Shown here in pieces: positions 25,453 to 35,432 of a stretch of DNA of 64,000 nucleotides. A program made the translations under genes and the position numbers. The notes beneath the pieces are model-generated. The model did no database searches, was not told the origin of the DNA, and was given only the letters and a program-made list of their open reading frames with translations. This DNA is from Erythrobacter sp. SD-21 (lineage in GTDB: Bacteria; Pseudomonadota; Alphaproteobacteria; Sphingomonadales; Sphingomonadaceae). The first letter of the stretch is position 1, and every line of letters begins with the position of its first letter. The stretch covers positions 119,372-183,371 of the forward strand of contig NZ_ABCG01000007.1 of assembly GCF_000181515.1 (NCBI RefSeq), given 5' to 3'.

Positions 25453-28389
25453 TTAGAAACTGAACCCCAAAGCAACACCATATCTACGAGGATCCAAAGT
25501 GTAGATATTGGTAAAATTCCCCGAGGATGCGTCGGTCAAGTACAATCCTGTCACCGAGCTGCTGTCGAAAATGTTCTGAACAAATCCGCGCACGAACCAA
25601 CGCTCATCCGCACTGTTCAACTGCACGATCGCGTTGGCTTGCACGAATGGCTCGATCCGGTTGACCCTGCCGTTAAAGATATTGCCGTATTGCTCACCAG
25701 TCAGCGCTACGTCCACGCGAGGAACCAGAGTCATGCCATTGTCGAAAGTGGCGGTGTACTGCACACCCATCGAAACCTTCATTTCGGGGGCCTGCGGCAA
25801 CTTGTTCCCTTTTATGTTGACCTCTACGCCAGGGCTTAATACCGCAAGGCCGCTGCCCGCCGGAACGGCTCCGGCCAAGACATCGCAAATGCTGAATGCG
25901 CCGCTTGACGCAAGATTGCCGTCATTAGGAAATTCTTCGGGACCACGAAGACCCAGAGCTGCGTTCACTCCGGCCACGAATGCGTCGGCCGCGCCGGGGG
26001 CTGGCCCGGTTACGGCACAATTAGCACCGTTGCTAATATCCTTGATGATGACGGCATCAGGATCGCCGCCACCCGGGTCGCGCGGATTGGAGAAGAACTG
26101 GTCGCCGGCAACTTCCGCGTTGAGATAACTGAACGTCAAGTTGACAAGCCAATCGGGATCGGGCCGGATAACGGACTCTAGTTCCACACCCCAGATATCG
26201 GCATCGATAGTATCATTAACTGAGGTACGGGCGACGATGCGGCTAAGCTGCAACCCGCTATACTTATAGTAGAATGCAGTAGCGTTTAATTGCAGTGCGC
26301 CATTCGCAAAGGTATTTTTCGATCCGATTTCAAATGCGTCGATGGTTTCTGATCCGAAGCTTTCAGCCACATCGAAAACGGGCGAAAGGGGCGGGTTGAT
26401 ACCCCCGGATTTATAGCCCCTGGCATAAGATGCGTAAATCGAATTGTCAGGCGTAACTTCGTAGTCGAGCACCGCACGCCCGGTTATTTCATCGAAACCT
26501 ACTTCTCTAAATTGCGTTAGCTGCTCACCTGGCGTACCAGGATCGGCATCAAAAAGACCAGAGGGACCGGTTAAGGGAGTGATCGGGCTGTCGAACGGCT
26601 CCCCGTCATTCGCGTAAGGATTGAGGAAGCTAATCAAGGTCGTGCGCGCAGTCACGTCTTTCTTGTCGTCGTTATACCGCAAACCTCCGGTGAAGGTCAG
26701 ACGCTCGGTCAGGTCGACGTAGATCTCCCCGAACACACCGAAGCTCTCAAGATTAGCCTCGAGAGAATTGTTGCGGTACATGGATGTTGCGAAGTAGGAT
26801 GGCGGTGCACCGCCTGCCAAAGTACCAAACGATCCCAGAATGGCACTGGCGTAGTCAAGCGCGAATGAGTTTACATAGTAACTGTTGTCGGTAGTCTTGG
26901 ACTTTGCATAGATCCCTCCGAGCAGGAAATTGAATGCTCCGTCGAAATCACTGGAAAGGAGGATTTCGCCGCTCCAGGATTCGCGTTGCTCTGAAGACCT
27001 GTCGAAGGATAGCGGCGTTTCGCCGCACAATACATTACCTTCGAACGCGCCCCTGTTCCCATCATCGTTATCGGAGGTGCACAATACGCCCCCTGGGCCA
27101 TTGGGGATGAGAGCCTCCACAATCGGGGTAAAATACGCCGACGAACCTGGCACGAACGCCGGTGCAGGTGCGGGGAGGCCGGTAGGCAAACCGTTGGCCG
27201 CGAAGCCGGACAACACGTTCAAGGCCGTAGCAAAGCCGGTACGATCCTGAATGCCCAGAAAGTAGTCCTGCCGGGAATCGACTTCGGTGTCCTGATAAAG
27301 ACCGGTTGCAGTCAGTGTCATAGCTCCGATGCGCTGCTCGAGACGGGCCTGTAGCTGCACTTCATCGGCAAAATAGAATGGAGTATACGCCGTGTTTACC
27401 GTGCGCACATCGTCGGGCTTATCGAATCCTGCAAATGCGTCGGGGCCGTACAGGCTTCCCAATCCCAGTACTGAGGGAATTCCCTGAATAGCGAAGAACT
27501 CTTGCGAACTGAGCGTTGCGCCGACTGTGGAATTGGCATTGGTGATGTCAAAGTCGCGGCGATTGTTCAGACAACCCAGCACGCCGAGCGGGTCACGCTG
27601 GCAGGCCTGCTTTTGATTACGTAAACGGGTGTCATCTTCCCTGAAATAATATGCCATGAAGTCGAGAGTGGTATCGGCACCGGGTTCAAAACGAAGAGAA
27701 CCACGAACAGCGTACATGTCTCGGTCGTCGACATCCGAATTGTCGAAAAGGTTTGTGGTGTAACCGTCGCGATTCAGAAAGAATCCGGCTACCCGAACGC
27801 CGATAGAATCGCCGATCGGGACATTGACCATCCCTTCGGCCTTGATGCTGTTGTAATTCCCATACTCGAACTCTCCGGCCGCGCCGAAAGAACCGAGGTC
27901 AGGCTTGGCTGTCACAAGGTTGACAACACCCGAGGTAGCGTTGCGGCCGAAGAGGGTGCCCTGCGGCCCCCGTAGGACCTCAATTCGCTCAAGGTCAAAA
28001 TATTCTGTTTCGAACAGCCGGGTACCAAAAAGAGGGGAACCATTGATATGGATAGCCGTCGCTGCGTCACACGTCACACCAACACAAAGATCGCCGATAC
28101 CACGGATGGTGAAGGACGACCCGGTGAAGTTGCCCTTCGAAAATGAGACGTTCGGGAGCGTCAATTGAAGGTCAGCAGCGTTTTCGATCTGCTGGCTTTC
28201 GAGAGCCGTAGCATCGAAGGCACTGACCGCGATCGGCACCTCTTGCAGACTTTGAGATTGGCGTTGGGCCGTAACGATGATTACGGATCCTTGGGGTTCC
28301 GCCTCATCAGTTGTGGGATCCTGCGCTAAAGCCATCTGCGGCCAAGCCAAGATGGCCGAAGTGGCGAGCACCATCGCTCTCAGTGTCAT
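25453..28389 (-). CDS. TonB-dependent outer-membrane receptor
   Basis: A 978-residue protein with a signal peptide ending in ALAQ (about 22), a TonB-box-like segment VIIVTAQRQSQ, a plug domain (VPIAVSAF ... IEVLRGPQGTLFGRNATSGVVNLVTAKP) and a large beta barrel ending in an aromatic residue (YGVALGFSF). This belongs to the sphingomonad-type TonB receptors that import hydrophobic organic substrates rather than siderophores only. Its neighbour operon is catabolic, so it probably imports that pathway's substrate. It has six or more cysteines in extracellular-loop-like regions, such as LCVGVTC and CLNNRRDF. Confidence 0.94.
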   Translation of the reverse strand: MTLRAMVLATSAILAWPQMALAQDPTTDEAEPQGSVIIVTAQRQSQSLQEVPIAVSAFDATALESQQIENAADLQLTLPNVSFSKGNFTGSSFTIRGIGDLCVGVTCDAATAIHINGSPLFGTRLFETEYFDLERIEVLRGPQGTLFGRNATSGVVNLVTAKPDLGSFGAAGEFEYGNYNSIKAEGMVNVPIGDSIGVRVAGFFLNRDGYTTNLFDNSDVDDRDMYAVRGSLRFEPGADTTLDFMAYYFREDDTRLRNQKQACQRDPLGVLGCLNNRRDFDITNANSTVGATLSSQEFFAIQGIPSVLGLGSLYGPDAFAGFDKPDDVRTVNTAYTPFYFADEVQLQARLEQRIGAMTLTATGLYQDTEVDSRQDYFLGIQDRTGFATALNVLSGFAANGLPTGLPAPAPAFVPGSSAYFTPIVEALIPNGPGGVLCTSDNDDGNRGAFEGNVLCGETPLSFDRSSEQRESWSGEILLSSDFDGAFNFLLGGIYAKSKTTDNSYYVNSFALDYASAILGSFGTLAGGAPPSYFATSMYRNNSLEANLESFGVFGEIYVDLTERLTFTGGLRYNDDKKDVTARTTLISFLNPYANDGEPFDSPITPLTGPSGLFDADPGTPGEQLTQFREVGFDEITGRAVLDYEVTPDNSIYASYARGYKSGGINPPLSPVFDVAESFGSETIDAFEIGSKNTFANGALQLNATAFYYKYSGLQLSRIVARTSVNDTIDADIWGVELESVIRPDPDWLVNLTFSYLNAEVAGDQFFSNPRDPGGGDPDAVIIKDISNGANCAVTGPAPGAADAFVAGVNAALGLRGPEEFPNDGNLASSGAFSICDVLAGAVPAGSGLAVLSPGVEVNIKGNKLPQAPEMKVSMGVQYTATFDNGMTLVPRVDVALTGEQYGNIFNGRVNRIEPFVQANAIVQLNSADERWFVRGFVQNIFDSSSVTGLYLTDASSGNFTNIYTLDPRRYGVALGFSF

Positions 28390-28808
28390 ATAGCATCCCT
28401 TCCCATCTCTTCAGTGCGACGATAATTGGCTCCGCCGCTTACTGCAAAATGGGGCGACCTCGAGGGTCGCCCCTTAGTCTGTGGAGAGGAGAGGGAGAGA
28501 ATTAGCCCAATCCCCGTCCATGGGCATATACATCCGCGTGATATTAGTAAAGCGCCTTATCTTTTGACCCCATGGGCCACGATCCAGATCGCACGCGGAG
28601 TGAACGTTTGCTAAAGATCAGCAATGGTTGGCGCGCTAAGCGAGTTGCTCCCGATAAAGCTTTTGCCCCAGCTGGCATCGAGACCAACGAAGCGTTCGCC
28701 GTGCCGACGGCGACAATAGTTCGGATATAGTACAAGATGAATATGGACGCCCTTTGCCCCCATCTCGCTGGCCTCTGACCAGGAACCAGCCTCTTAGTAT
28801 GGGGGATC
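28390..28808. other. Spacer upstream of TonB receptor with terminator hairpin
   Basis: No gene recognised. The minus strand should hold the TonB receptor promoter near 28390-28440 and a strong hairpin at 28451-28473. A short coding-like stretch on the minus strand around 28620-28710 has no start or domain and may be debris of a lost gene. Confidence 0.5.
28451..28473 (-). terminator. Hairpin terminator candidate after catabolic operon
   Basis: GGGGCGACC (28451-28459) pairs with GGTCGCCCC (28465-28473) around a 5-base loop; on the minus strand ATTTTGC follows. It is placed to end transcription of the catabolic operon before the TonB receptor gene. Confidence 0.6.
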
Positions 28809-29780
28809 TCAGAGGCTCCAAAAGGCCAGTACCGCCCGAAGCGCAGCGACGAACGCGAGCGGCTGATCCAGCATGAGATGATGGCGTGCATCGGGCACTG
28901 CAACAATTGGTATCTTTCCCCCTCCCAGTTCCCGGATATAGCGGGCGGAAACGCGATCAAAGAGCTGACTTTTCTCGCCGTACACAATCGCTTTGCGCCC
29001 GGGCGCATCGACCAGCCTCTGGCCTACTGTCAGCCATTCGTCGGGCTTGTTGCTGCGCCGGAACACTTCGGGAGAAAACTTCCATGTCCACTCCTCGCCA
29101 TCGCGGCGGAGAGAGTGATAGGCCATGTAATCCATCAGGAACGGCTCACCAACTGCCTGCGGCGGCGACAGGATATACCTCTCGCGCGCCGCTTCGTAGG
29201 TCGGGTAGCGTCGCACCGGTTTGTCAGGATTACCCGACCCGGGGCTCGATCTGCCCATGGTCCAGTATTTCTCCAGCTTTTCGGGCCGCATCACCATGAG
29301 ATCGCAGACAATAACGCCGGCGAAGGCATCCGGCGATTGGGAAACGGCGGTCAGCGCTGCACCCGAGCCGAAACTATGGGCGATGATCGTCGGTCTGCTT
29401 CCATCCGCAAACAAATCGAGCGCTTCGCTGATCTCGACAAATTCCTTTCCCCGCGCAGCTATATCGGCCACGCCGCGCATCTCGCTATCGCCCATACCGG
29501 CCAGATCGAACGCCACCACGTCGTAGTCTTCGGCAAGGTACGGTGCGATGAAGGCAAAGCAGCGGGCATGGGCGAGAAAACCGTGAGTCATGAGCAATTT
29601 GGGCCGGTCACGCCTGCCCCAGCGAAGATAATGCACCCGCGCGCCACCAACCTCTACGAAGCCTTCCTCACGGGGCACGCTCAGCGCCCAGGCGAACCAT
29701 TCGGGTATATCCGCCCCGTCGCCGGCCCATACGGGATCAATATCTGTTGACCCGTCGTGGATTGGTTTCATTTCATTCAT
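28809..29780 (-). CDS. Alpha/beta hydrolase (putative esterase/lactonase)
   Basis: A 323-residue alpha/beta hydrolase starting at ATG 29780, which overlaps the stop of the monooxygenase gene (ATGA); longer in-frame starts would lie inside that gene. It has the oxyanion HG in MTHGFLAH (about 66-67), the nucleophile Ser136 in AHSFGSG and a likely catalytic His in DARHHLML near the C-terminus. Coupling to a Baeyer-Villiger monooxygenase suggests it hydrolyses the ester or lactone that the monooxygenase makes. Substrate unknown. Confidence 0.9.
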   Translation of the reverse strand: MNEMKPIHDGSTDIDPVWAGDGADIPEWFAWALSVPREEGFVEVGGARVHYLRWGRRDRPKLLMTHGFLAHARCFAFIAPYLAEDYDVVAFDLAGMGDSEMRGVADIAARGKEFVEISEALDLFADGSRPTIIAHSFGSGAALTAVSQSPDAFAGVIVCDLMVMRPEKLEKYWTMGRSSPGSGNPDKPVRRYPTYEAARERYILSPPQAVGEPFLMDYMAYHSLRRDGEEWTWKFSPEVFRRSNKPDEWLTVGQRLVDAPGRKAIVYGEKSQLFDRVSARYIRELGGGKIPIVAVPDARHHLMLDQPLAFVAALRAVLAFWSL

Positions 29781-31414
29781 TTCGGCGCAGTCTCCATACC
29801 GGATAGTGTATTCCTGATAAAACCACGATAATCGTGCCGTGCGACATCGTGGCATAGATCGGCGTAACCAGATACGCTGGGGAAATTGATCAGTTGTCGG
29901 GGTTTGCCGGGAATATTGGCGCCCATGTACCACGATTCAGCCTTGGGGAAGAGCGTCATCGACCCTACTTGGGCGACCATATCGGTCCAGCTTCGCTCGG
30001 CCAGCGCATCGGCTTCGAAAAGGCCGATCCTGTTATCGCGCAGCCAGATCCGGAAATCGCAGATCCAGTCACCCTGGATTTCGGCGCTTGTCGGACCGTT
30101 GGAAAAGCCTGAAGGGCTGAGCGGGCCGTAGGCGAACAGCATGTTCGGAAATTGGGCGACGGCCATGCCCAGATAGGCTTTGATCTCACTCTTCCATGCT
30201 TCTGCCAGCGCCAGCCGACCGCGGCCGGTGATGTTCATGTCGATGAGCCCGCCACGACCGGCATCGAAGCTGGTCGCGAAGACAATGAGATCGCACGGGA
30301 TCATGCCAGTGGCTGTTTCTATCCCGGCCTCGGTGACGCGAGTGATCGCGGTGTCGTTCAGATCGACCAGCGTAACATTGTCTTGTGCGAAGATCTCGTA
30401 ATAATTCTGTTCGAGCGATGGTCGCTTGGTCCCGAAGGGATGTGGCGGCTCATCGGGAGCGAGCTTCTCGGCAATGGTCGGGTCGCAGATCCGCTCGCGC
30501 ACCTTGTCACACCAGAACTCGTAGGCGTGGCGATTGGCGTCCTCGTTCGTCAGTATGTCAGCGAAATTATGATACCAGAAGCGCAACCCTCCTCGCTGCC
30601 ACAAATCCTCGAAATGCGTAGTCCGCTCTTCCTCGGTCACAGCCAGGGCCGAGATGTCCAGCGATTGGCATTCGAAACCGCCACTTGTCGTAAGCCTTTT
30701 GTGGAAGACAGCGGGATATTCGGATTTTTCGCGAAGCTGACGATCAGCGTCCAGTTTTTCCTGCCGCATGGGAAGGGCGAGAATCGGGGTTCGCTGAAAA
30801 AGCGTCAGCTGCTCCGCGCAGCTTGCCGCCTCCTGCGCCACCTGTACGCCGCTGGCACCCGTGCCGATCAGGGCGATCCGGCGGCCGGAAAGGTCGATGC
30901 CTTCCTGCGGCCAGCGGGCGGTATGGCACCATTCGCCTTCGAAATCGCTAAGGCCCAGGATATCGGGAATGTAGGGTTTCGAGGCGAACCCCAGGGCCGG
31001 CAAGAGGAAACGCGCGCTTACTTTTCCGCCATCGTCGAGCTTCAATCGCCAGCAGGCGGTGTCTTCATCGAACGGCGCGCTTTCGACCCGTGTTTTCATT
31101 CGCATTGCCGGCCAGAGGTCGAGCGTATCGCAGACGTGGAGGAAATAGGCGCGCAGTTCTTCCCAGCCTGGAAATCGTTCGCTCCACGTCCAGCTTTTCC
31201 ATACTTCCGCAATGGAAAATTCGTAAAGTGGAACCTGGGAATCGACCCGTGCTCCCGGATAGCGGTTCCAGTACCAGATTCCGCCCGGCTGCTCCGCTGC
31301 GTCTACCAGCAGAACATCGAACCCCGCCTGACGCAGCTTGTAAAGCAGGTATATTCCGCTGAACCCGGCCCCGACGATTACGACATCATAGTCAGGAGGG
31401 GGCGAATGGCTCAC
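29777..31414 (-). CDS. Baeyer-Villiger monooxygenase (class B flavoprotein)
   Basis: A 545-residue enzyme with an N-terminal FAD Rossmann motif (GAGFSG, 15-20), the Baeyer-Villiger fingerprint F-x-G-x3-H-x3-W-P as FEGEWCHTARWP (158-169) and a second NADPH Rossmann motif (GTGASG, 184-189). Such enzymes use NADPH and O2 to insert oxygen next to a ketone, giving an ester or lactone. Overlaps of four bases with the genes before and after (ATGA) show tight coupling to the acyl-CoA synthetase and the hydrolase. Confidence 0.93.
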   Translation of the reverse strand: MSHSPPPDYDVVIVGAGFSGIYLLYKLRQAGFDVLLVDAAEQPGGIWYWNRYPGARVDSQVPLYEFSIAEVWKSWTWSERFPGWEELRAYFLHVCDTLDLWPAMRMKTRVESAPFDEDTACWRLKLDDGGKVSARFLLPALGFASKPYIPDILGLSDFEGEWCHTARWPQEGIDLSGRRIALIGTGASGVQVAQEAASCAEQLTLFQRTPILALPMRQEKLDADRQLREKSEYPAVFHKRLTTSGGFECQSLDISALAVTEEERTTHFEDLWQRGGLRFWYHNFADILTNEDANRHAYEFWCDKVRERICDPTIAEKLAPDEPPHPFGTKRPSLEQNYYEIFAQDNVTLVDLNDTAITRVTEAGIETATGMIPCDLIVFATSFDAGRGGLIDMNITGRGRLALAEAWKSEIKAYLGMAVAQFPNMLFAYGPLSPSGFSNGPTSAEIQGDWICDFRIWLRDNRIGLFEADALAERSWTDMVAQVGSMTLFPKAESWYMGANIPGKPRQLINFPSVSGYADLCHDVARHDYRGFIRNTLSGMETAPK

Positions 31415-33021
31415 GAGGCCCCGGCACCCGCTTTCGCGATGTCTTTAGCCGTAGTATAATCCGCCTTGCCGTTTGACGCGCGCAAGGCGGTTTGCGTTGG
31501 GCAAATCGCCTTGGGCGTTTTGTAACCTGCCAGTTGCTGGCGCACGTGATCCTTGATCGCTTGCGCGTCGAAGTCCGCATCCTGGGTCAAATGCACCACA
31601 GCGGTCACCGCTTCGCCCCATTTTTCGTCAGGCACCCCGACGACAAGCGCGTCGGCAATGGCGGGATGGGTTTTGAGCACTTCCTCCACCTCCTCGGGGT
31701 AAACCTTTTCACCTGCGGTGTTGATGCAGACGCTGCCGCGGCCCAGCAAGGTCAGGCTTCCATCGGATTCCACCCGGCACCAGTCGCCCGGGATGGAGTA
31801 ACGCACGCCATCGATCGTCCTGAAAGTCTTGGCCGACTTTTCCGGGTCCTTGTAGTATCCTGTGGGGATTGCGCCCTTGCGGGCAATAAAGCCGGGCACG
31901 CCGCTCCCCGCCTCGACCTTCCGGTCGTTCTCGTCGAATACGTCGCAAAATTCCCCGATCCCGAATTTCGCGGTGTTGGTGCCGCCCTGTGCGGTCGTCA
32001 CCGACAAGCCGTAGCCCAGCCCTTCCGAAGCGCCAAAACTGTCCATGAGGATGACCTGGGGGATATGTTTGCACAGGCCCGCCTTTACCTGTTTACTCCA
32101 CATGACGCCGGACGAGATGATCGAAATCAGGCTGCTCGTGTCCCAGCGCTTCGGGTGGGCGTCCAGCGCCTGCAGCATGGGTTTGGCAAAAGCGTCACCG
32201 ACAATGGCGATGCTCTGCACCTTGTGCTGGTCCACCGCATCCCACAATTCTTCCGCGTCGAAGGATGGATCGGACAGCGTGACGATGGCCCCGCCCGACA
32301 TGAGCGTGCCAATAGCAGTAATGAACCCGGTTCCATGCATCAGCGGGCACGCCGGCAAAGTGATGCGCGCAAGCTCGCCCTGCTTCACCAGGGCCACCAT
32401 TTCCTCCATGGTCTGGGGAACCGGACCCAGCAGCTTTTGCGCGTCGAGCTGAGCCTTGCGCATATCATCGTGTCGCCACATCACGCCCTTGGGCATGCCG
32501 GTGGTACCGCCTGTATATATGAACAGCAGGTCATCGGGAGAACGCTCGATATCGAGAGGCGCGCCGTTACCTTCTACAAGTTTTTCGTAAGGAAGCGCGA
32601 AGGAAGCGATCTGCGAAGCATCGCCGATTTCTACAAATGTATGAACCTTGGTCAACCGTTCCTTCAGTTCAAGAATGCAGTCGCGGAACTCGGAACTGTA
32701 AACAATTACCTCGCTATCGGAATCGTCGAAGATGTAGAAAACCTCCTCGGGACGGTAACGATAATTGATGTTCACGTGCGTGAGGCGGCCCTTGAAGCAC
32801 GCGGCCATCAATTCCCCGTATTCGGAACGGTTGCGCATGTAGAAGGCTATCTTCGCCCCGTCGCCTGCACCTTGCGCGCGCAGATTGCGCGCCAAATTGT
32901 TCGAACGCTTCGACATTTCGGGCCAGCTAATGATCCGGTCGCCGTGAATCAGCGCCGGAGCATCTTCCGGGACCGCAGGTTCGATTGCATCAAGGATGTC
33001 GCCAAGGTTCCAGTCGATCAC
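31411..33021 (-). CDS. Acyl-CoA synthetase (AMP-forming)
   Basis: A 536-residue ANL-family ligase. It carries the P-loop YTGGTTGMPKG (169-179), a DSFGASEGLGYG adenylate-binding segment and GDWCRVESDGSLTLLGRG; near the C-terminus GKADYTTAK holds the expected catalytic lysine. It activates a carboxylic acid to its CoA thioester with ATP. Start is GTG 33021 with AAGGAG upstream. Gene order suggests it primes a medium or large acid for the dehydrogenase and aldolase steps encoded next to it. It resembles the FadD3/FadD17-19 type used for steroid side chains, but the substrate cannot be set from sequence. Confidence 0.92.
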   Translation of the reverse strand: MIDWNLGDILDAIEPAVPEDAPALIHGDRIISWPEMSKRSNNLARNLRAQGAGDGAKIAFYMRNRSEYGELMAACFKGRLTHVNINYRYRPEEVFYIFDDSDSEVIVYSSEFRDCILELKERLTKVHTFVEIGDASQIASFALPYEKLVEGNGAPLDIERSPDDLLFIYTGGTTGMPKGVMWRHDDMRKAQLDAQKLLGPVPQTMEEMVALVKQGELARITLPACPLMHGTGFITAIGTLMSGGAIVTLSDPSFDAEELWDAVDQHKVQSIAIVGDAFAKPMLQALDAHPKRWDTSSLISIISSGVMWSKQVKAGLCKHIPQVILMDSFGASEGLGYGLSVTTAQGGTNTAKFGIGEFCDVFDENDRKVEAGSGVPGFIARKGAIPTGYYKDPEKSAKTFRTIDGVRYSIPGDWCRVESDGSLTLLGRGSVCINTAGEKVYPEEVEEVLKTHPAIADALVVGVPDEKWGEAVTAVVHLTQDADFDAQAIKDHVRQQLAGYKTPKAICPTQTALRASNGKADYTTAKDIAKAGAGAS

Positions 33022-33084
33022 GTATTAATTCCTCTCTCCTTGGTGGCCACGATTTTGTCGGTAGCGTGCGCCTAATTCATCGTC

Positions 33085-34176
33085 TCATGCGACCTGCGTC
33101 CACCCCTGCAAGGCCGCTGCTTCGGCCCGGACCGCTTCGGGACTTCCCAGAACCTGGCGGTCGAAACCGATTCGCTTGAACCAGAAATGCAGACCTAGGA
33201 GATCGGTAAAACCCATCCCCCCATGCACCTCGGTTGAGGTTCGGGCGACAAAACGGTGGACTTCGCCCGTATGTGATTTGGCATGGCATGCCACCAGCGA
33301 AGCCTCGTCGGGCGTCGCATCGAACGCATGGGCGGCATACCAGACCAGCGAACGGCATGGTTCATGGCGGGCAGCCATTTCCGCGCACACATGCTTGACC
33401 GCCTGGAAGCTGCCGATCACTCGTCCGAACTGTTCGCGCTGCCCGGCATAGTCGACCGCTTTTTCGATCATAGCCTGGCCCGCACCGAGGCTATCGGCGG
33501 CCAGGAGCACCCGGCCGGCGTCCCGCAGGCGCCTGACTGTGGCCCCACCATCGTCCGCGAGAGCCTCGCCCGCTACGCCAGAAAACCGCAGCTCCCCTAC
33601 GCTCCGGGTGCGGTCGATCGTTTTGAGAGCAACCTTCTCCAGACCCGCAGCATCGCCAGCTACGAAGTGCATACGACCGGCGGTATCGGCTACCAGAAAC
33701 GCGTCGGCTTCCAAGAAGTCGAGCGCGAACAAAGCCGTTCCGTCGAGCTTTGCGCCGTCGAAGTCCACGCCTGCCCGGTCCCGGATCTCCACCGTTTCCG
33801 CGATCGCGACGGCGATTTGCGCCTCGCCCTTCGCTATCCTCGGCAGCCAGTGCGCCTTCAACTCCTCGCTACCGCCCTGTGCCAGCGCAAGGGGTGCCAG
33901 TACATGGGCACCGATAAAAGGCACCGGCGCGACGGCATAGCCGAGCTGCTCGGCCACAGCGGCGGCATCGAGCATTGTCATCCCGAGCCCGTCATGTTGC
34001 TCGGGAACCATCATTCCCCAAATGCCGATTTCGCCCAGCGCCGAACGCACGTTGTCGCTGAAGGGAACCGAGCCCTCCGCGCATTCGCGCACATGATCGA
34101 GCGGACAAGTATCAGCAAGAGTGCGGCTGATCGCGTCGCAGAGCATCTCTTGGTCTTGCGAAAGTCCGAAATCCAT
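33085..34176 (-). CDS. Acyl-CoA dehydrogenase, smaller subunit type
   Basis: A 363-residue acyl-CoA dehydrogenase-like protein (MDFGLSQDQEMLCDAISRTLADTCP ... YAGQREQFGRVIGSFQAVKHVCAEMAAR ... VHGGMGFT). Its length and weak FAD-contact motifs suit the partner subunit of an alpha2-beta2 enzyme such as those acting on steroid side chains. It overlaps the larger dehydrogenase gene by one base, which supports joint assembly. Confidence 0.9.
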   Translation of the reverse strand: MDFGLSQDQEMLCDAISRTLADTCPLDHVRECAEGSVPFSDNVRSALGEIGIWGMMVPEQHDGLGMTMLDAAAVAEQLGYAVAPVPFIGAHVLAPLALAQGGSEELKAHWLPRIAKGEAQIAVAIAETVEIRDRAGVDFDGAKLDGTALFALDFLEADAFLVADTAGRMHFVAGDAAGLEKVALKTIDRTRSVGELRFSGVAGEALADDGGATVRRLRDAGRVLLAADSLGAGQAMIEKAVDYAGQREQFGRVIGSFQAVKHVCAEMAARHEPCRSLVWYAAHAFDATPDEASLVACHAKSHTGEVHRFVARTSTEVHGGMGFTDLLGLHFWFKRIGFDRQVLGSPEAVRAEAAALQGWTQVA

Positions 34177-35426
34177 CAGGCGGCTCCCTTATTCTGCCCG
34201 CTTGCAACGGCCGTCGCCTGTTCGACGGCGGGAGGCGTTGCGAACTTGGGTTCGCGCGGCATTTCCAGCCCGCGTTCGGCGATGATGTTCTTCTGGATCT
34301 GGGCGGTGCCTCCACCGATGATCAGACCAAGCTGGAACATGTAGTTCCACTGCCAGGCACCGTCTTCGCGCTCGCGCTCGCTTCCGTGATAGAGTATGCC
34401 CATCTCGCCCATTGCGTCGATCGCGAGCGCGGAAATCTGATGGGCGAGCTCACAGCTCTGCAGCTTCACGACAAGTTTCGCCATGCCGCCGGCATCCCCC
34501 CTAAGGCTGTTCGACAGGATGCGCATGCCGTTGAATTTCATCGCCGCGACTTCGGCTTGCAATGCAACCAGCCGGTCACGCAGAACGGCGTTGTCCATTG
34601 CGCAACCCTGGCCGATGCGTTCTTTTTGCATCAGCCTGACCAGCGCCTGGAGCCGGTTTTCCAGTGCATCGGGGTCGCCCAGCATGCCACGTTCATGGCC
34701 CAGTGTGGCATTGGCCACGTACCACCCCTGCCCGCGCTGCCCGACGATCTGATCCAGGGGAACCCGCACGTCGGTAAAGAACGTTTCATTGAACTCGGCA
34801 TGACCGGTCATGGTCTTGAGTGGTCGGACCTCGATCCCTGGTGTGTCCATCGAGAAGATCAAGTAGGAGATGCCGCCGTGCTTGGGCGCGTCCGGTTCGG
34901 TCCGAACAAGGCAAAAGATCATGTCCGCCTGCTTGGCCGTGCTGGTCCAGATCTTCTGTCCGTTGATGACAAAGTCGCCATTTTCGACGCGGGCGCTGGT
35001 CTTGAGCGCGGCGAGGTCCGATCCCGCTCCAGGTTCCGAATATCCCTGACACCAGACTATCTCGCCATTTAGGGTCGGCTCGATCCATTGCCATTTCTGG
35101 GCTTCGGTTCCGAGTTCCAGCAGCGTGGGAACGAGCATGGAAATGCCCTGGTTCGCAAGGCCTGCGGGGATGCCAGCGCGCGAAAATTCCTCGGCAATGA
35201 TCCGCGATTTCAGGATGTCCGGCTCGGCTCCGTATCCGCCGTATTCCTTGGGAATCGTACGCGCCGTGTAACCATGCAGGATCAACAGCTTTTGCCATTC
35301 GACGGCTTCGGGGGAAGGGCGCGCGGCACGGCCTTGGCCATCGGGTGCGCGGTGACCGTGGGTTTGCAGGAACTGGCGCACTTCCTCGCGAAACGCGTCA
35401 TACTGGGGTCCGTAGTCGAGATCCAT
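34176..35426 (-). CDS. Acyl-CoA dehydrogenase, larger subunit
   Basis: A 416-residue acyl-CoA dehydrogenase with the FAD-binding motif WCQGYSEPGAGSDLA, GQKIWTSTAKQAD and the C-terminal IIGGGTAQIQKNIIAERGLEMPRE. It forms a 2,3-double bond in an acyl-CoA, passing electrons to electron-transfer flavoprotein. It pairs with the 363-residue gene that follows by one-base overlap and comes 6 bp after the DUF35 gene. Confidence 0.92.
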   Translation of the reverse strand: MDLDYGPQYDAFREEVRQFLQTHGHRAPDGQGRAARPSPEAVEWQKLLILHGYTARTIPKEYGGYGAEPDILKSRIIAEEFSRAGIPAGLANQGISMLVPTLLELGTEAQKWQWIEPTLNGEIVWCQGYSEPGAGSDLAALKTSARVENGDFVINGQKIWTSTAKQADMIFCLVRTEPDAPKHGGISYLIFSMDTPGIEVRPLKTMTGHAEFNETFFTDVRVPLDQIVGQRGQGWYVANATLGHERGMLGDPDALENRLQALVRLMQKERIGQGCAMDNAVLRDRLVALQAEVAAMKFNGMRILSNSLRGDAGGMAKLVVKLQSCELAHQISALAIDAMGEMGILYHGSEREREDGAWQWNYMFQLGLIIGGGTAQIQKNIIAERGLEMPREPKFATPPAVEQATAVASGQNKGAA

Positions 35427-35432
35427 CTTGGT

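Noticed and set aside
25077..25463. A 128-codon plus-strand frame after nodT
   Set aside because: No ribosome site, no domain, and it contains the perfect 15-bp inverted repeat; it also runs into the TonB receptor end.
28610..28710. Coding-like stretch on the minus strand downstream of the hydrolase gene
   Set aside because: It is under 30 codons, has no start and no family match that I can support; noted only as possible debris.
30152..33075. Long plus-strand frames of 435 and 527 codons
   Set aside because: They are antisense to the Baeyer-Villiger monooxygenase and acyl-CoA synthetase, both with intact catalytic motifs.
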